Counted from the stretch's first letter, positions 9,941 through 18,707 are shown. The stretch is 35,726 bases of DNA from an uncultured Oscillospiraceae bacterium (GCA_900759385.1 CAAEUZ010000031.1:1-35726); one strand, 5' to 3'. A program made the numbers and translations. Notes: generated by a model not told the origin, from the letters alone.

Positions 9941-10585
9941 CTATTCCTCCATCACAATCCATGCGTGTTCGATGACGCCGTTGTCCCAGACGCTTCTGCA
10001 CACATACACGCAGTTGATCTCCGGCTCGTAAATCCTGTAGCTCCCGCCGTGCTTTTCGAGCTGTACCTTTGTCCCGTACTCCTCCAGAGGCAGGATCGTC
10101 GTCTCATACTCCCAGTCGTCCGGCCCCGCGGGGAGGCTCTCTGCCGTCTCGAGCGAGAGCCGGTAGACGGCGACGCTGTGCGGCCGCTTCCTCATTTCGC
10201 TCTGCGAGCAGGAGACGGAGAGGTATTCCGTGTCCGCCGGGGCATAAATTATGTTGTGCGCGTACTCCGGCATGAACAAGGTCCTTATATGCCCCAGCGA
10301 CGGGAGATAGTAGGAGTCCGTTCCGACTCCCTCGTCCGCGCCGCCTCCGCCGCTCAAAATCATGTCGCCCCCGACGACGCGATTCATAAAGCTCCTCTGC
10401 TCGCCGTAAAACTCCGAGTGCACGAAGTCCGGCTGCGGCTCGTCCTCCACCAACAGCACGACATCCGGCCAGGCATAGGACACCGTCAGCTCCCGCCGGA
10501 GCTGATGCCCGCCGAACGCCGCCGCCGCAATGACAACGAGGACGATCGCAAATATCAGCGCTTTCTTCGCAGCGCGGTTTTTCAT
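9941..10585 (-). CDS. Single-pass membrane-anchored protein, unknown function
   Basis: About 214 residues. A basic N-terminus (MKNRAAKKA) and one hydrophobic helix at about 8-28 are followed by a soluble extracellular domain with no family I can name. The start is placed at the ATG at 10585; a TTG at 10600 is possible. It directly overlaps the region of the preceding stop (10593-10595), so expression is probably coupled to the upstream secreted-protein gene. It is the last gene of the 11948-to-9941 unit. Confidence 0.6.
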   Translation of the reverse strand: MKNRAAKKALIFAIVLVVIAAAAFGGHQLRRELTVSYAWPDVVLLVEDEPQPDFVHSEFYGEQRSFMNRVVGGDMILSGGGGADEGVGTDSYYLPSLGHIRTLFMPEYAHNIIYAPADTEYLSVSCSQSEMRKRPHSVAVYRLSLETAESLPAGPDDWEYETTILPLEEYGTKVQLEKHGGSYRIYEPEINCVYVCRSVWDNGVIEHAWIVMEE

Positions 10586-10592
10586 GAAATCA

Positions 10593-11122
10593 TCACCCAA
10601 CCCTTACTGTCACACTCCCTGTTACCTCCGTTGCGTCCAAATAGAAAGAAACCGCACCAGATAATGGAACATTTTGAACCACACGGAACGTCGCATTGCC
10701 ATATCCTGTAACAAGCGCCATGCCGGTACTCATCGATGCAGTCGGTCCTGTCGCGAATGTGCACGCTAATCCGCAATCCCATATTTGGTCATATATGCCG
10801 CTTCCTCTCAAGCATCCATGATGAATAACTGTTTCAGAGGACAATGTGTATTCTTCAAGCTCTCCAGAGACTCCGATTGAGTAACTATTGTCATCTACTT
10901 GTAATACGAATTCCATGGTACAATTCAAATCATCAGATGTTTGAACCGTAAGTCCAGAATATGTTATTGCGTCATTGCTTGAATTATCTTGCACGAAAGC
11001 TCTATCAATGAGCATAACATTTCCTTGCTCGGCAGTAGCACAAGCAGCTTCATCAGCTAGTGCAGGTGTGGCAGCGCTAATAAAAATATCATAGCCAGAA
11101 AAATAGAAAAGTATTTTTTCAT
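10593..11122 (-). pseudogene. Frameshifted secreted protein gene
   Basis: A start ATG at 11122 with AAAGGGG upstream opens a signal peptide (MKKYFSIFLAMIF) that runs into an early stop. The long remaining frame (10593-11015 and upstream) begins in another phase. One added base in the A5/T5 run at 11082-11086 joins them into a clean signal peptide with a TPALA cleavage site and a mature protein of about 155 residues starting DEAACATAEQ. The mature part has 4 Cys and no family I recognise. This is either a true one-base deletion, a slippage-controlled gene or a sequencing error. AT-rich composition is shared with 11144-11512. Confidence 0.7.
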
Positions 11123-11143
11123 AGATATCCCCTTTCTAATAAT

Positions 11144-11512
11144 CTAATAATACACATACCCCAGGACTTCAACCGTCCTGCTTGAATTGTTGCGGACTGC
11201 AAAATAATAGTTGCCCGATTCTTCTAACCGTATTGTTTGATTGCAGTCCCCGCCTTCTCCTCTCACAAAAATGAAATCGCTGCTTGGTGTGATAAGTCCA
11301 AAATCGACATCTGCCGTGCGCGGAGAATATGTACAGTTGATCGTGACCAGCTCACCCGCTGCCATTGGGAGCGGAGTTCCGATTCTAATAATTGTATCCG
11401 GTTGTATAGTTGCTTCTACACCGCCTGTTGCTCTCGGCGAAATGGCCGCGGCGGATACGGTCACACTGAATGCGAAAAAGATTGTGAATACTAAAGTAAG
11501 TGCTTTTTTCAT
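11144..11512 (-). CDS. Small secreted protein, unknown function
   Basis: 122 residues with a signal peptide (MKKALTLVFTIFFAFSVTVSA) and a mature domain of about 100 residues. The mature part looks like a small beta sandwich (GDCNQTIRLEESGNYYFAVRNNSS), the kind of pattern seen in pre-peptidase or lectin-like folds. That resemblance is weak. GGAGAG, lying over the stop of the upstream XRE gene, is its ribosome site, which points to coupling. Its stop is about 20 nt before the start of the frameshifted gene. Confidence 0.65.
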   Translation of the reverse strand: MKKALTLVFTIFFAFSVTVSAAAISPRATGGVEATIQPDTIIRIGTPLPMAAGELVTINCTYSPRTADVDFGLITPSSDFIFVRGEGGDCNQTIRLEESGNYYFAVRNNSSRTVEVLGYVYY

Positions 11513-11516
11513 TTGC

Positions 11517-11948
11517 TTAATCTCTCCATGGCACTGTGCCTATGTCCTCAATGTCTGTAATTTCCTCCCGCTCCATATCGTCTGAATCAATTATTTGCCC
11601 ATCGGACTCACCTCTTCCCAATAGATACGCGCCTATTATGGCGGCCAGCACTGCTAGGGCCAGAGCTCCGGCGGCTATCCAGCGGCGCGGGGATGCCCGG
11701 CGCGGCGGGGCCGGGGCCTCTACATTCTCCGCCCCGCTCTCCGCGCGGGCGGGTTCACCCCCTACCAGCTCGTCCAGCGGCACGCCGTAAAGGCGGCTGA
11801 GCGCTATCAGCTTTTCCGTGCTCGGTTTCGCTCTGCCGGTCTCCCAGCGCGAGATGGCCTGACGGGAGACGTCCAGCGCCTCGGCCACCTCGAACTGGGA
11901 CATATTGTTTTGCTCCCGAAGCCGGGCCAGTTTTTCATACAGCAGCAT
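11517..11948 (-). CDS. Membrane-anchored XRE regulator
   Basis: 143 residues. An XRE HTH at 1-60 (LREQNNMSQFEVAEALDVSRQAISRWETGRAKPS) is followed by a Pro/Ala linker, one membrane helix at about 90-111 and a short acidic tail ending DIGTVPWRD. The family (HTH plus TM) is common in Firmicutes and may sense envelope or extracellular signals. Its gene heads a unit of small exported proteins, which could be its signals or targets (inference). GGAGGG lies 8 nt before the ATG. Confidence 0.75.
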   Translation of the reverse strand: MLLYEKLARLREQNNMSQFEVAEALDVSRQAISRWETGRAKPSTEKLIALSRLYGVPLDELVGGEPARAESGAENVEAPAPPRRASPRRWIAAGALALAVLAAIIGAYLLGRGESDGQIIDSDDMEREEITDIEDIGTVPWRD

Positions 11949-12043
11949 TATCTCTACCCTCCATCATAAAAGTATCTATCAGGATGTAAACCGCATTTTG
12001 GTAGCATTTGTGCAATTGCCGGTTTCTTCCCTCTCAATTTTGT

Positions 12044-12072
12044 ATTATACATCGCTGCTGCCAGCTGCGCAA
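12044..12072 (-). promoter_or_regulatory. Promoter for the XRE/secreted-protein unit
   Basis: On the minus strand, TTGCGC (12067-12072), a 17-nt spacer, TATAAT (12044-12049). It is divergent from the prfB promoter and gives a leader of about 90 nt. Confidence 0.6.
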
Positions 12073-12083
12073 CACAAAGCCTA

Positions 12084-12112
12084 TTTACAACGCGGCGCAA
12101 GTTGTATATAAT
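12084..12112 (+). promoter_or_regulatory. prfB promoter
   Basis: TTTACA (12084-12089), a 17-nt spacer, TATAAT (12107-12112), about 40 nt before the prfB start. Confidence 0.75.
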
Positions 12113-12154
12113 ATTGTGGCTTAAAATCTATACTAGAGAGTGGTTTGAGATATT

Positions 12155-13264
12155 ATGATAATCGAATTTGACGAGTACAAGTCGAAGCTCAACTCCATAA
12201 AGCCTGATCTCGAGGGGCTGGGCCGGGCGCTCAAGCTCGACGACGCGCGCGCCGAGATAGCCGGGCTGGAGGCCGAGAGCGCCAGGGAGGGCTTCTGGAA
12301 CGATGTCAACAACTCCCAGAAGGTGCAGAAGCGCCTCAAGCAGCTCCAGCAGAAGGTGGAGCGCTACGAGAAGCTCTGCTCCAAGTGGGACGATATGATG
12401 GTGCTCTGCGAGATGGCCATCGAGGAGAACGACGACAGCATGCTCGACGAGCTCAAGAGCGACTACGCCTCCTTTGAGACCACGCTGGAGGAGATGCGCC
12501 TCTCCACCCTGCTCTCCGGCGAGTACGACGCGAACAACGCCATACTCACCATCCACCCCGGCGCGGGCGGCACCGAGGCCCAGGACTGGGCCCAGATGCT
12601 CTACCGCATGTATACCCGCTGGGCCGAGCGCCACGGCTATACCTACACCCTGCTCGACTGGCAGGACGGCGAGGAGGCCGGCATAAAGTCCGCGTCCATC
12701 AAGATCGAGGGCGAGAACGCCTACGGCTACCTAAAGAGCGAGCACGGCGTGCACCGCCTGGTGCGCATCAGCCCCTTTGACGCCTCCGGCCGGCGCCAGA
12801 CCAGCTTTGCCGCCGTGGAGGTCATGCCCGAGATCACCGACACGGGCGAGATCGAGCTGCGCGACGAGGACATCAAGATGGACGTGTTCCGCTCCTCCGG
12901 CGCGGGCGGCCAGAAGGTCAACAAGACCAGCTCCGCCGTGCGACTGACTCACCTGCCCACCGGCATCGTCGTCTCCAGCCAGGTGGAGCGCAGCCACTTC
13001 CAGAACCTCGAGAACTGCAAGGACATGCTGCGCGCCAAGCTGGCCGAGATCAAGGAGCGCGAACACCTGGAGAAGATCAGCGACATCAAGGGCGTGCAGA
13101 TGAAGATAGACTTCGGCAGCGCCATACGCTCCTATGTCTTCATGCCCTACACGCTGGCCAAGGACGCGCGCACCGGCTTTGAAAACGGCAACATCAACGC
13201 CGTCATGGACGGCGACATAGACGGCTTCATCAACGCATACCTGGCAATGAAAGCAGGCGAGTGA
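12155..13264 (+). CDS. prfB: Peptide chain release factor 2, without programmed frameshift
   Basis: 369 residues, full RF2 length. RF2 recognises UGA and UAA stop codons and releases the peptide at the ribosome. The SPF stop-recognition motif is in RISPFDASGRRQTSF, and the catalytic GGQ is in GAGGQKVNKTSSAVRLTHLPTG. Many bacteria need a +1 frameshift at an early in-frame UGA to make RF2. Here the N-terminus and the main body are in one open frame, with no UGA near the usual site (RALKLDDA), so that autoregulation is absent. The ribosome site is weak. Its stop is immediately followed by the CapA-like reading frame. Confidence 0.97.
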   Translation: MIIEFDEYKSKLNSIKPDLEGLGRALKLDDARAEIAGLEAESAREGFWNDVNNSQKVQKRLKQLQQKVERYEKLCSKWDDMMVLCEMAIEENDDSMLDELKSDYASFETTLEEMRLSTLLSGEYDANNAILTIHPGAGGTEAQDWAQMLYRMYTRWAERHGYTYTLLDWQDGEEAGIKSASIKIEGENAYGYLKSEHGVHRLVRISPFDASGRRQTSFAAVEVMPEITDTGEIELRDEDIKMDVFRSSGAGGQKVNKTSSAVRLTHLPTGIVVSSQVERSHFQNLENCKDMLRAKLAEIKEREHLEKISDIKGVQMKIDFGSAIRSYVFMPYTLAKDARTGFENGNINAVMDGDIDGFINAYLAMKAGE

Positions 13265-13316
13265 GATAAAAAAAGCGCCCTTCACCATAGCGGCCATAGC
13301 GCTGACGCTTTTCCTC

Positions 13317-14396
13317 ATGGTCTTCAGCGGCAGCCTCCACGCCCCGGCCGCGCCCACAGATACCGCGCCGCCGGAAAGCGCGGCCCCGGCGGAGTCCGCC
13401 GCGCCCAGCGCGGGGCCCAGCTCCACCCCGGAGCCGACACCCACGCCCGAGCCCGAGGTGTTCAACCTCAGCTTTATCGGCGACATCACCCCGGACACCG
13501 TCGCCTATTACCGCGGCTCGTCCGTGGCCTATCAGAATGTCGTGACCACGGACAACCTGGGCTACGTGTTTGAAAAGACGATACAGTATTTCGAAGACGA
13601 CGACTTCACCATGGCCAACTTCGAGTGCGCGCTGACCAACGAGACCACGGCCAGCGACAAGAACTTCACCTTCCGCGCCCCGCCGGAATATGCCGGAATC
13701 CTCACGGAGGGCAGCGTGGAGTTCGTCACGCTCGGCAACAACCACGTCCTCGACTACGGCGAGCAGGGCTACGCCGACACGAAGGCCACGCTTGACGGGG
13801 TTGGCATCGGCTATGCCGGCCGCGACGAGTACACCGTCTACGAGACGGAGAGCGGGCTGAAAATCGGCGTCTACGCCGTCTCCTTCCCCGACAGCACCGC
13901 GCAGATTGAAAACGGCATCGCCGCCCTCAAGGAGGCGGGGGCCGAGTTCATCATCGCCGCCCTCCACTGGGGCGACGAGGGCAGCTACGACGTCAACAGC
14001 AACCAGCTCACCTGGGGTCATGCCGCCGTGGACGCCGGCGCCGACGTGGTCTACGGCTCGCACCCGCACACCCTGCAGCCGATCGAGGTATATAACGGCC
14101 ACTACATATTCTACTCCATGGGCAACTGGTCCTTCGGCGGCAACACCAACCCGCGCGACAAGGACACGGTCATAGCCAAGCTGGAGGTCACCCGCGATGC
14201 GGACGGTGAGTGCACCGTCACCGACATGCGGCTCATCCCCTGCGCCAGCAGCGGCGTCGTGGACGGCAACAACTATCAGCCCGTCCCCTATGAGGAGGGC
14301 AGCGAGGAGTACGAGCGCACGATATCCAAGCTGGAGGGCACCTTCACCGGCGCCAACCTGACCATCCCCTACGATTACGGCTACAACGAATACTGA
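13317..14396 (+). CDS. CapA-family (PGA_cap) putative metallophosphatase-like exported protein
   Basis: 359 residues from the first ATG. The core matches the CapA/PgsA family (PF09587): SFIGDITPD, MANFECALTN, LGNNHVLDYGEQGY, AALHWGDEG, YGSHPHTLQPIE and FYSMGNW. Relatives take part in poly-gamma-glutamate or capsule export, or act as calcineurin-like hydrolases; other capsule genes are absent here. The ATG at 13317 has no ribosome site and cuts a signal peptide in half. The frame runs upstream and reads KKAPFTIAAIALTLF from an ATA codon at 13266, with AGGCGAG before it, so initiation probably occurs there. A Pro/Ala/Ser linker follows the signal. A terminator lies just downstream. Confidence 0.8.
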   Translation: MVFSGSLHAPAAPTDTAPPESAAPAESAAPSAGPSSTPEPTPTPEPEVFNLSFIGDITPDTVAYYRGSSVAYQNVVTTDNLGYVFEKTIQYFEDDDFTMANFECALTNETTASDKNFTFRAPPEYAGILTEGSVEFVTLGNNHVLDYGEQGYADTKATLDGVGIGYAGRDEYTVYETESGLKIGVYAVSFPDSTAQIENGIAALKEAGAEFIIAALHWGDEGSYDVNSNQLTWGHAAVDAGADVVYGSHPHTLQPIEVYNGHYIFYSMGNWSFGGNTNPRDKDTVIAKLEVTRDADGECTVTDMRLIPCASSGVVDGNNYQPVPYEEGSEEYERTISKLEGTFTGANLTIPYDYGYNEY

Positions 14397-14401
14397 CAAG
14401 A

Positions 14402-14430
14402 CGCCCCCGGAGCGTTCCGGGGGCGCTTTG
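14402..14430 (+). terminator. Terminator after the capA-like gene
   Basis: CGCCCCCGGA pairs with TCCGGGGGCG around a GCGT loop, followed by CTTTGCTCTT. It starts 5 nt after the stop codon. Confidence 0.75.
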
Positions 14431-14516
14431 CTCTTCCCGCCCGGCGACAAGCCGCGGCTTGATTTTTCCCCTGTTATATGAGAGAATATCCTTCCGGGCA
14501 CAGGAGGTGAAACGGC

Positions 14517-15368
14517 ATGAAGGATACGCTCCGGGACATATACGACGCTGTGGACGAGTTCTCCAAGGGCATGAGCCGGCGGCGCATCACGACCTATTCG
14601 GCCGCCTGCGCCTATTATCTTTTCATGTCGCTCATACCCATGATAATGCTGCTGGTCAGCGTGATACAGTACACGCCCCTGACGCAGGACATGATACTGG
14701 AGGCCATAAGCGATTATGTGCCCGACTCGCTCTACGAGATACTCAACAGCATAATATCCAGCATCTACTCGGGCGGCCGCGTGGCGCTGACCATCTCCAT
14801 ACTGCTGACCATCTGGTCCGCCGCGGCGAGCATGAAGGCGCTCATGCGAGGCATGGACAGCGTATACGACGCCGAGCGGCACGAGGACTTCTTCGTCTTC
14901 AGCCTGCGGGCCTGCATATACATGGTGGTCTTCGTGCTCATGCTGCTCCTGAGCTTTTTCGTCATGGTCTACGGCGGGCAGATACTGCAGCTGCTCTATA
15001 ACTTCCTGCCGCACAACGGGGCCGTGGACTGGCTGTTCGACATTGCCGGCTATATGCGCTTCATCGTCGTGCTGGCCGTGCTGGCGCTGGTTTTCTCCTT
15101 CACGTACTGGCGCATGCCCGCGCGCAAGCTGCGGTACAAGGCCCAGTGGCCGGGTGCTGTCTTCTGCGCCCTGAGCTGGGCGGTGTTCTCGGTCATTTTC
15201 TCCTTCTACGTCTCGGTCAGCAACCGCTTCGGCGCCTATGGGCTCATAGGTACGGTCATCGTGGCCATGATATGGCTCTACTACTGCTTCTATTTCCTCC
15301 TTCTGGGCGGATATATCAACCACTTTATCGACCAGCGCCGGGCCGAGCGCCGTATCGCCGGCACATGA
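14517..15368 (+). CDS. YihY/BrkB-family inner-membrane protein
   Basis: 283 residues with about six membrane helices and the family motifs YSAACAYYLFMSLIPM near the N-terminus, SILLTIWSAAASMKALMRGMDSVYD in the middle and FGAYGLIGTVIVAMIWLYYCFYFLLLGGYIN near the end. The family was once called RNase BN by mistake; its real role is not settled, with transport suggested. AGGAGGTGA precedes the ATG. The tail QRRAERRIAG is basic and cytoplasmic. Confidence 0.88.
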   Translation: MKDTLRDIYDAVDEFSKGMSRRRITTYSAACAYYLFMSLIPMIMLLVSVIQYTPLTQDMILEAISDYVPDSLYEILNSIISSIYSGGRVALTISILLTIWSAAASMKALMRGMDSVYDAERHEDFFVFSLRACIYMVVFVLMLLLSFFVMVYGGQILQLLYNFLPHNGAVDWLFDIAGYMRFIVVLAVLALVFSFTYWRMPARKLRYKAQWPGAVFCALSWAVFSVIFSFYVSVSNRFGAYGLIGTVIVAMIWLYYCFYFLLLGGYINHFIDQRRAERRIAGT

Positions 15369-15413
15369 TACAATTCTGATACAAGCCAGGAGTACAGTGA
15401 ATAAGGTACAGTT

Positions 15414-17288
15414 ATGATAGACATAGACGTCAAAAACCTGAAAAAGTCCTTCGAGGTCGGGCACGACGTGCTCAGCGGCCTCAGCTTTGAGATAAACGCC
15501 GGCGAGCACGTCGGCATCCTCGGCGCCAACGGCAGCGGCAAGACCACCCTCTTCAGGCTGCTGACCGGCGAGTATTCGCCCGACGAGGGCAGCATCTCCA
15601 TCCACAGAGGGCGGCGCATCGGCCTCATCAGCCAGATCCCCGTCTATCCCGAGGGCTGGACTACCGAGGACGTGCTGCGCGAGGCGCACTCCCGCCTGCG
15701 CGCCATGGCCGCGCGCATCGAGGAGCTGGAGTCGCTCATGGCCACGGACAGCTCAAAGCCCCTGCTCGACGAGTACGACCGCCTCAGCGACGACTTCCGC
15801 CGCCTGGGCGGGTACGATATGGACCGGGAGCGCAACCGCGTGGCCAACGGCCTCGACATCCCGCCCGCGATGCGCGAGCGCGAGTTCGACAAGCTCAGCG
15901 GCGGCGAGAAGACGCGCGTGAACCTGGCCCGCCTCATCCTGGAGGACACCGACATTCTCCTTCTCGACGAGCCCACCAACCACCTGGACCTGCGCGCCAC
16001 GGAGTGGCTGGAGGACTACATACTGCACTTCCGCGGCACGGTGCTGGCCATCAGCCACGACCGCTACTTCCTGGACACCGTGGCCCAGCGCTGCATTGAG
16101 ATAGTGGACGGGCACGCGGAGTTCTACTCCGGCAACTACAGTTTCTACGCCGTGGAGCGCCAGCGCCGTTTTGACGAGCAGCTGCGCAAGTACGAGAAGG
16201 ACCAGGCCAAAATAGAGCAGCTCGAACGGGCCGCCGCCAAGCTGCACCTCTGGGCCTTCATGGGCAACGACAAGCTGCACAAGCGCGCCTTCTCCATGGA
16301 AAAGCGCATAGAGCGCCTGAACCAGACCGAGAAGCCCAGGGAGGCGAAAAAGCTCTCCGCGAGCTTCAAAGAGAGCGAATTCCGCGCCGATGAGGTCCTG
16401 GTGGCCGACCATCTCGCCAAGGGCTACTCCGGGCGCGAGCTCTTCTCCGGCGTGGACTTCACGGTCGCGGGCGGGGAGCGCATCGCCATCATCGGCGATA
16501 ACGGCACCGGCAAGAGCACGCTCGTCAAGCTCATCGTGGGCGAAGCAGAGCCGGACAGCGGCAGCGTCCGGCTGGGCCCCGCCGTACGCATGGCCTACCT
16601 GCCCCAGATAGTCAAGTTCCGCGACCCGTACCTCTCCGCTGCGGACACGGTCATAGACGAGTGCGGCTGCACCATGCAGGACGCGCGCGACAGCCTGGGC
16701 GCCTTCGGCTTCACGGGCGAGGACGCGCTCAAGGCCGTGGGCACCCTCTCCGGCGGCGAGCAGAGCAGGCTCAGGCTGTGCATCCTCATGCGTTCGGACG
16801 TGAACCTGCTCATACTGGACGAGCCCACCAACCATTTGGACATCCCCTCCCGCGAGTGGATGGAGGACGCGCTCTCCGGCTATGGCGAGGCGCTGCTGTT
16901 CGTCAGCCACGACCGCTATTTCATAGAGAAATTCGCCACGCGCATCTGGTGCTTCGAGGACGGAAAAATCACCGATTACCGCGGCACCTTCAGCGAATTC
17001 CGCGAGTACCGCGCCCGCCAGCAGGCCATAGCCCAGGCCGCCAGGTCCTCCGCCCCCAAGGCGGAGAAGAAGCCCGCCCGGCAGCGCACTTCCGACAGGG
17101 AGAAGCAGGCCCGCCGCGTAGAGCGCGAGATAACAAAGACCGAGGCCCGCATTGCCGAGATAGAGGTTGAATATGAGGCCAACGCCTCGGACTATAAAAA
17201 GCTCATGGAGCTCGACGCCGAGCGCGGGGAGCTGAACGAAAAGCTCGACGCGCTCTATCTTGAATGGGAGGAGCTGGATGAAAGCTAG
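15414..17288 (+). CDS. ABC-F family ATPase (translation factor type)
   Basis: 624 residues with two ABC domains and no membrane segments. Walker A is GANGSGKT at 37-44 and GDNGTGKS near 360; the signatures are LSGGEKTR near 161 and LSGGEQSR near 445; each half has a LDEPTNHLD Walker B. The interdomain linker (about 240-310) is the ABC-F tRNA-interacting arm. A basic C-terminal coiled coil (about 560-624) resembles the Uup/YdiF group. ABC-F proteins bind the ribosomal E site; some give antibiotic resistance, others rescue stalled ribosomes, and I cannot say which applies. The ribosome site (AAGG) is weak. The stop overlaps the next gene start by 11 nt. Confidence 0.9.
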   Translation: MIDIDVKNLKKSFEVGHDVLSGLSFEINAGEHVGILGANGSGKTTLFRLLTGEYSPDEGSISIHRGRRIGLISQIPVYPEGWTTEDVLREAHSRLRAMAARIEELESLMATDSSKPLLDEYDRLSDDFRRLGGYDMDRERNRVANGLDIPPAMREREFDKLSGGEKTRVNLARLILEDTDILLLDEPTNHLDLRATEWLEDYILHFRGTVLAISHDRYFLDTVAQRCIEIVDGHAEFYSGNYSFYAVERQRRFDEQLRKYEKDQAKIEQLERAAAKLHLWAFMGNDKLHKRAFSMEKRIERLNQTEKPREAKKLSASFKESEFRADEVLVADHLAKGYSGRELFSGVDFTVAGGERIAIIGDNGTGKSTLVKLIVGEAEPDSGSVRLGPAVRMAYLPQIVKFRDPYLSAADTVIDECGCTMQDARDSLGAFGFTGEDALKAVGTLSGGEQSRLRLCILMRSDVNLLILDEPTNHLDIPSREWMEDALSGYGEALLFVSHDRYFIEKFATRIWCFEDGKITDYRGTFSEFREYRARQQAIAQAARSSAPKAEKKPARQRTSDREKQARRVEREITKTEARIAEIEVEYEANASDYKKLMELDAERGELNEKLDALYLEWEELDES

Positions 17289-18009
17289 GCTCTGGCTTAT
17301 AGCCGTAATAGTGCTGCTCGTCGCGGCGGTCGTGTTCGCCGTCGCCATGACGGGGCATACCTTTGTGGCGGCGCTCTGTGCGTTCATCGCGCTGGTGATC
17401 GTCTATTTCCACTTTGTCAGGCGCCGCGGCCTGCGCATTGCCGCCGCCATCGTGCTTGCGGCGGGCATCGCCGTGTTCGGCGTTATCGAGGCGCCCATCG
17501 TGGCCGGCGCGCGCACCGACGCCCCCGACGACGTCGAGTACCTGGTGGTGCTCGGCGCGGGCCTGCACGGCGACGTGCCCAGCCTGTCGCTGACCGACCG
17601 GCTGGAGGGTGCGCTCGCCTGGCTGGAGGCTCACCCGGACTGCGTGGCCGTCGTCTCCGGCGGCCAGGGCCCCGGGGAGACGATGACGGAGGGCGAGGCC
17701 ATGGGCATCTGGCTCGAGGCGCGCGGCATCGACCCGTCCCGCATCATCGTCGAGGACAGGGCCACCAGCACGCAGGAGAACCTGGAATACTCCTTTGCCC
17801 TCATTCGCGGGCGCGGCGGTGAGCCGGACGGCAACTGCGCCATAGTGACCAGCGAATACCACCTCTACCGCGCCAAGGCCCTGGCCGCCAGGCAGGGCGT
17901 CGAGTGCTTCGGCGTCGCCGCGCGCACCAGCTGGCCCACGCTCATGCTCAACTACTTCATACGCGAGGGCTTTGCCGTCACGTATTACCGCCTCACGGGA
18001 GAGATATGA
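17278..18009 (+). CDS. YdcF/DUF218-family membrane protein
   Basis: About 243 residues. Three hydrophobic helices at the N-terminus precede a DUF218 domain (VVLGAGLHGDVPSLSLTDRL, VVSGGQGPGE, RIIVEDRATSTQENL, IVTSEYHLYRAKALA). Relatives (SanA, ElyC, YdcF) influence envelope integrity or bind nucleotides; their biochemistry is poorly known. The start is set by GGAGGAGCTGG directly before the ATG at 17278, inside the end of the ABC-F gene. Its stop overlaps the HAD gene by 4 nt. Confidence 0.85.
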   Translation: MKARLWLIAVIVLLVAAVVFAVAMTGHTFVAALCAFIALVIVYFHFVRRRGLRIAAAIVLAAGIAVFGVIEAPIVAGARTDAPDDVEYLVVLGAGLHGDVPSLSLTDRLEGALAWLEAHPDCVAVVSGGQGPGETMTEGEAMGIWLEARGIDPSRIIVEDRATSTQENLEYSFALIRGRGGEPDGNCAIVTSEYHLYRAKALAARQGVECFGVAARTSWPTLMLNYFIREGFAVTYYRLTGEI

Positions 18010-18587
18010 TGGAGATAGTCAACGTCTACGATTTTGACAAGACCATACTGCCCTATGACAGCACGGAGCACTTCTTCGCCTACTGCGTGCGGCGCTGGCC
18101 GCGCGTCGTCGGCCCTGCGCTGCGCGCCGTGCCGATGGTACCGGGCATGAAGCTCAGGTGGACCACCAAGACGCGCGTCAAGGAGGTCTTCTACCGCTTC
18201 CTCACCCAGGTTCCGGATATAGACGCCGCCGTGGAGGACTTCTGGCGCACGCGCTTTTCCGACCTGAACGACTGGTACCTGGCGCAGATGCGCCCGGACG
18301 ACATCATCTCCTCCGCCTCGCCGGACTTTCTCCTCCGCCCGGTCACCACCCGCCTCGGCGTACGGCTCATCGCCTCTCGCGTGGACAAGTACAGCGGCTG
18401 GACCCTGGGCGAGAACAACCAGCACAGGGAGAAGGTGCGGCGCTTCCGCCTGGAATACCCCAACACCGAGATAGCCGAGTTCTACTCCGACTCCCTCTCC
18501 GACACCCCCATGGCCGAGCTGGCCCGGAGTGCCTTCCTGGTGAAGGGCAGCGACATCCGTCCCTGGCCCTGGGAGGAGAAAAAATAG
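18006..18587 (+). CDS. HAD-superfamily (subclass IB) phosphatase
   Basis: 193 residues. HAD motif I is DFDKT with nucleophile Asp9 and acid/base Asp11; motif II is SSAS in the IISSASPDFL strand; the acidic motif IV is YSDSLSDTPM. This is the PSP-like HAD-IB layout, so a small phosphomonoester is a likely substrate, identity unknown. Two ATG codons in tandem (18006 and 18009) could both serve; GGGAGAG lies just before. It overlaps the DUF218 gene and closes the unit that begins with the ABC-F gene. Confidence 0.85.
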   Translation: MMEIVNVYDFDKTILPYDSTEHFFAYCVRRWPRVVGPALRAVPMVPGMKLRWTTKTRVKEVFYRFLTQVPDIDAAVEDFWRTRFSDLNDWYLAQMRPDDIISSASPDFLLRPVTTRLGVRLIASRVDKYSGWTLGENNQHREKVRRFRLEYPNTEIAEFYSDSLSDTPMAELARSAFLVKGSDIRPWPWEEKK

Positions 18588-18617
18588 GCGCGCTGCGGCC
18601 CTCTGCCGCGCAGGCGC

Positions 18618-18651
18618 ATTTTGCCGTGGCCGGTCCACGGCAAAATTTTTT
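18618..18651 (+). terminator. Terminator after the HAD gene
   Basis: ATTTTGCCGTGG (18618-18629) pairs with CCACGGCAAAAT (18635-18646), followed by TTTTT. Confidence 0.85.
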
Positions 18652-18707
18652 GCCATTAATTATATCATCCGTTATCACATCAGCCGCGCCGGCCCGCGGC
18701 CGGAAGT

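Noticed and set aside
12155..12240. Programmed +1 frameshift in prfB
   Set aside because: The reading frame is continuous from an ATG and no in-frame UGA is found at the expected place.
13230..15689. Long minus-strand open frame (about 819 codons) opposite the CapA-like and YihY-like genes
   Set aside because: It lies antisense to genes with clear families, has low-complexity His/Val/Arg/Gly-rich sequence and no domain; a usual artefact of high-GC codon bias.
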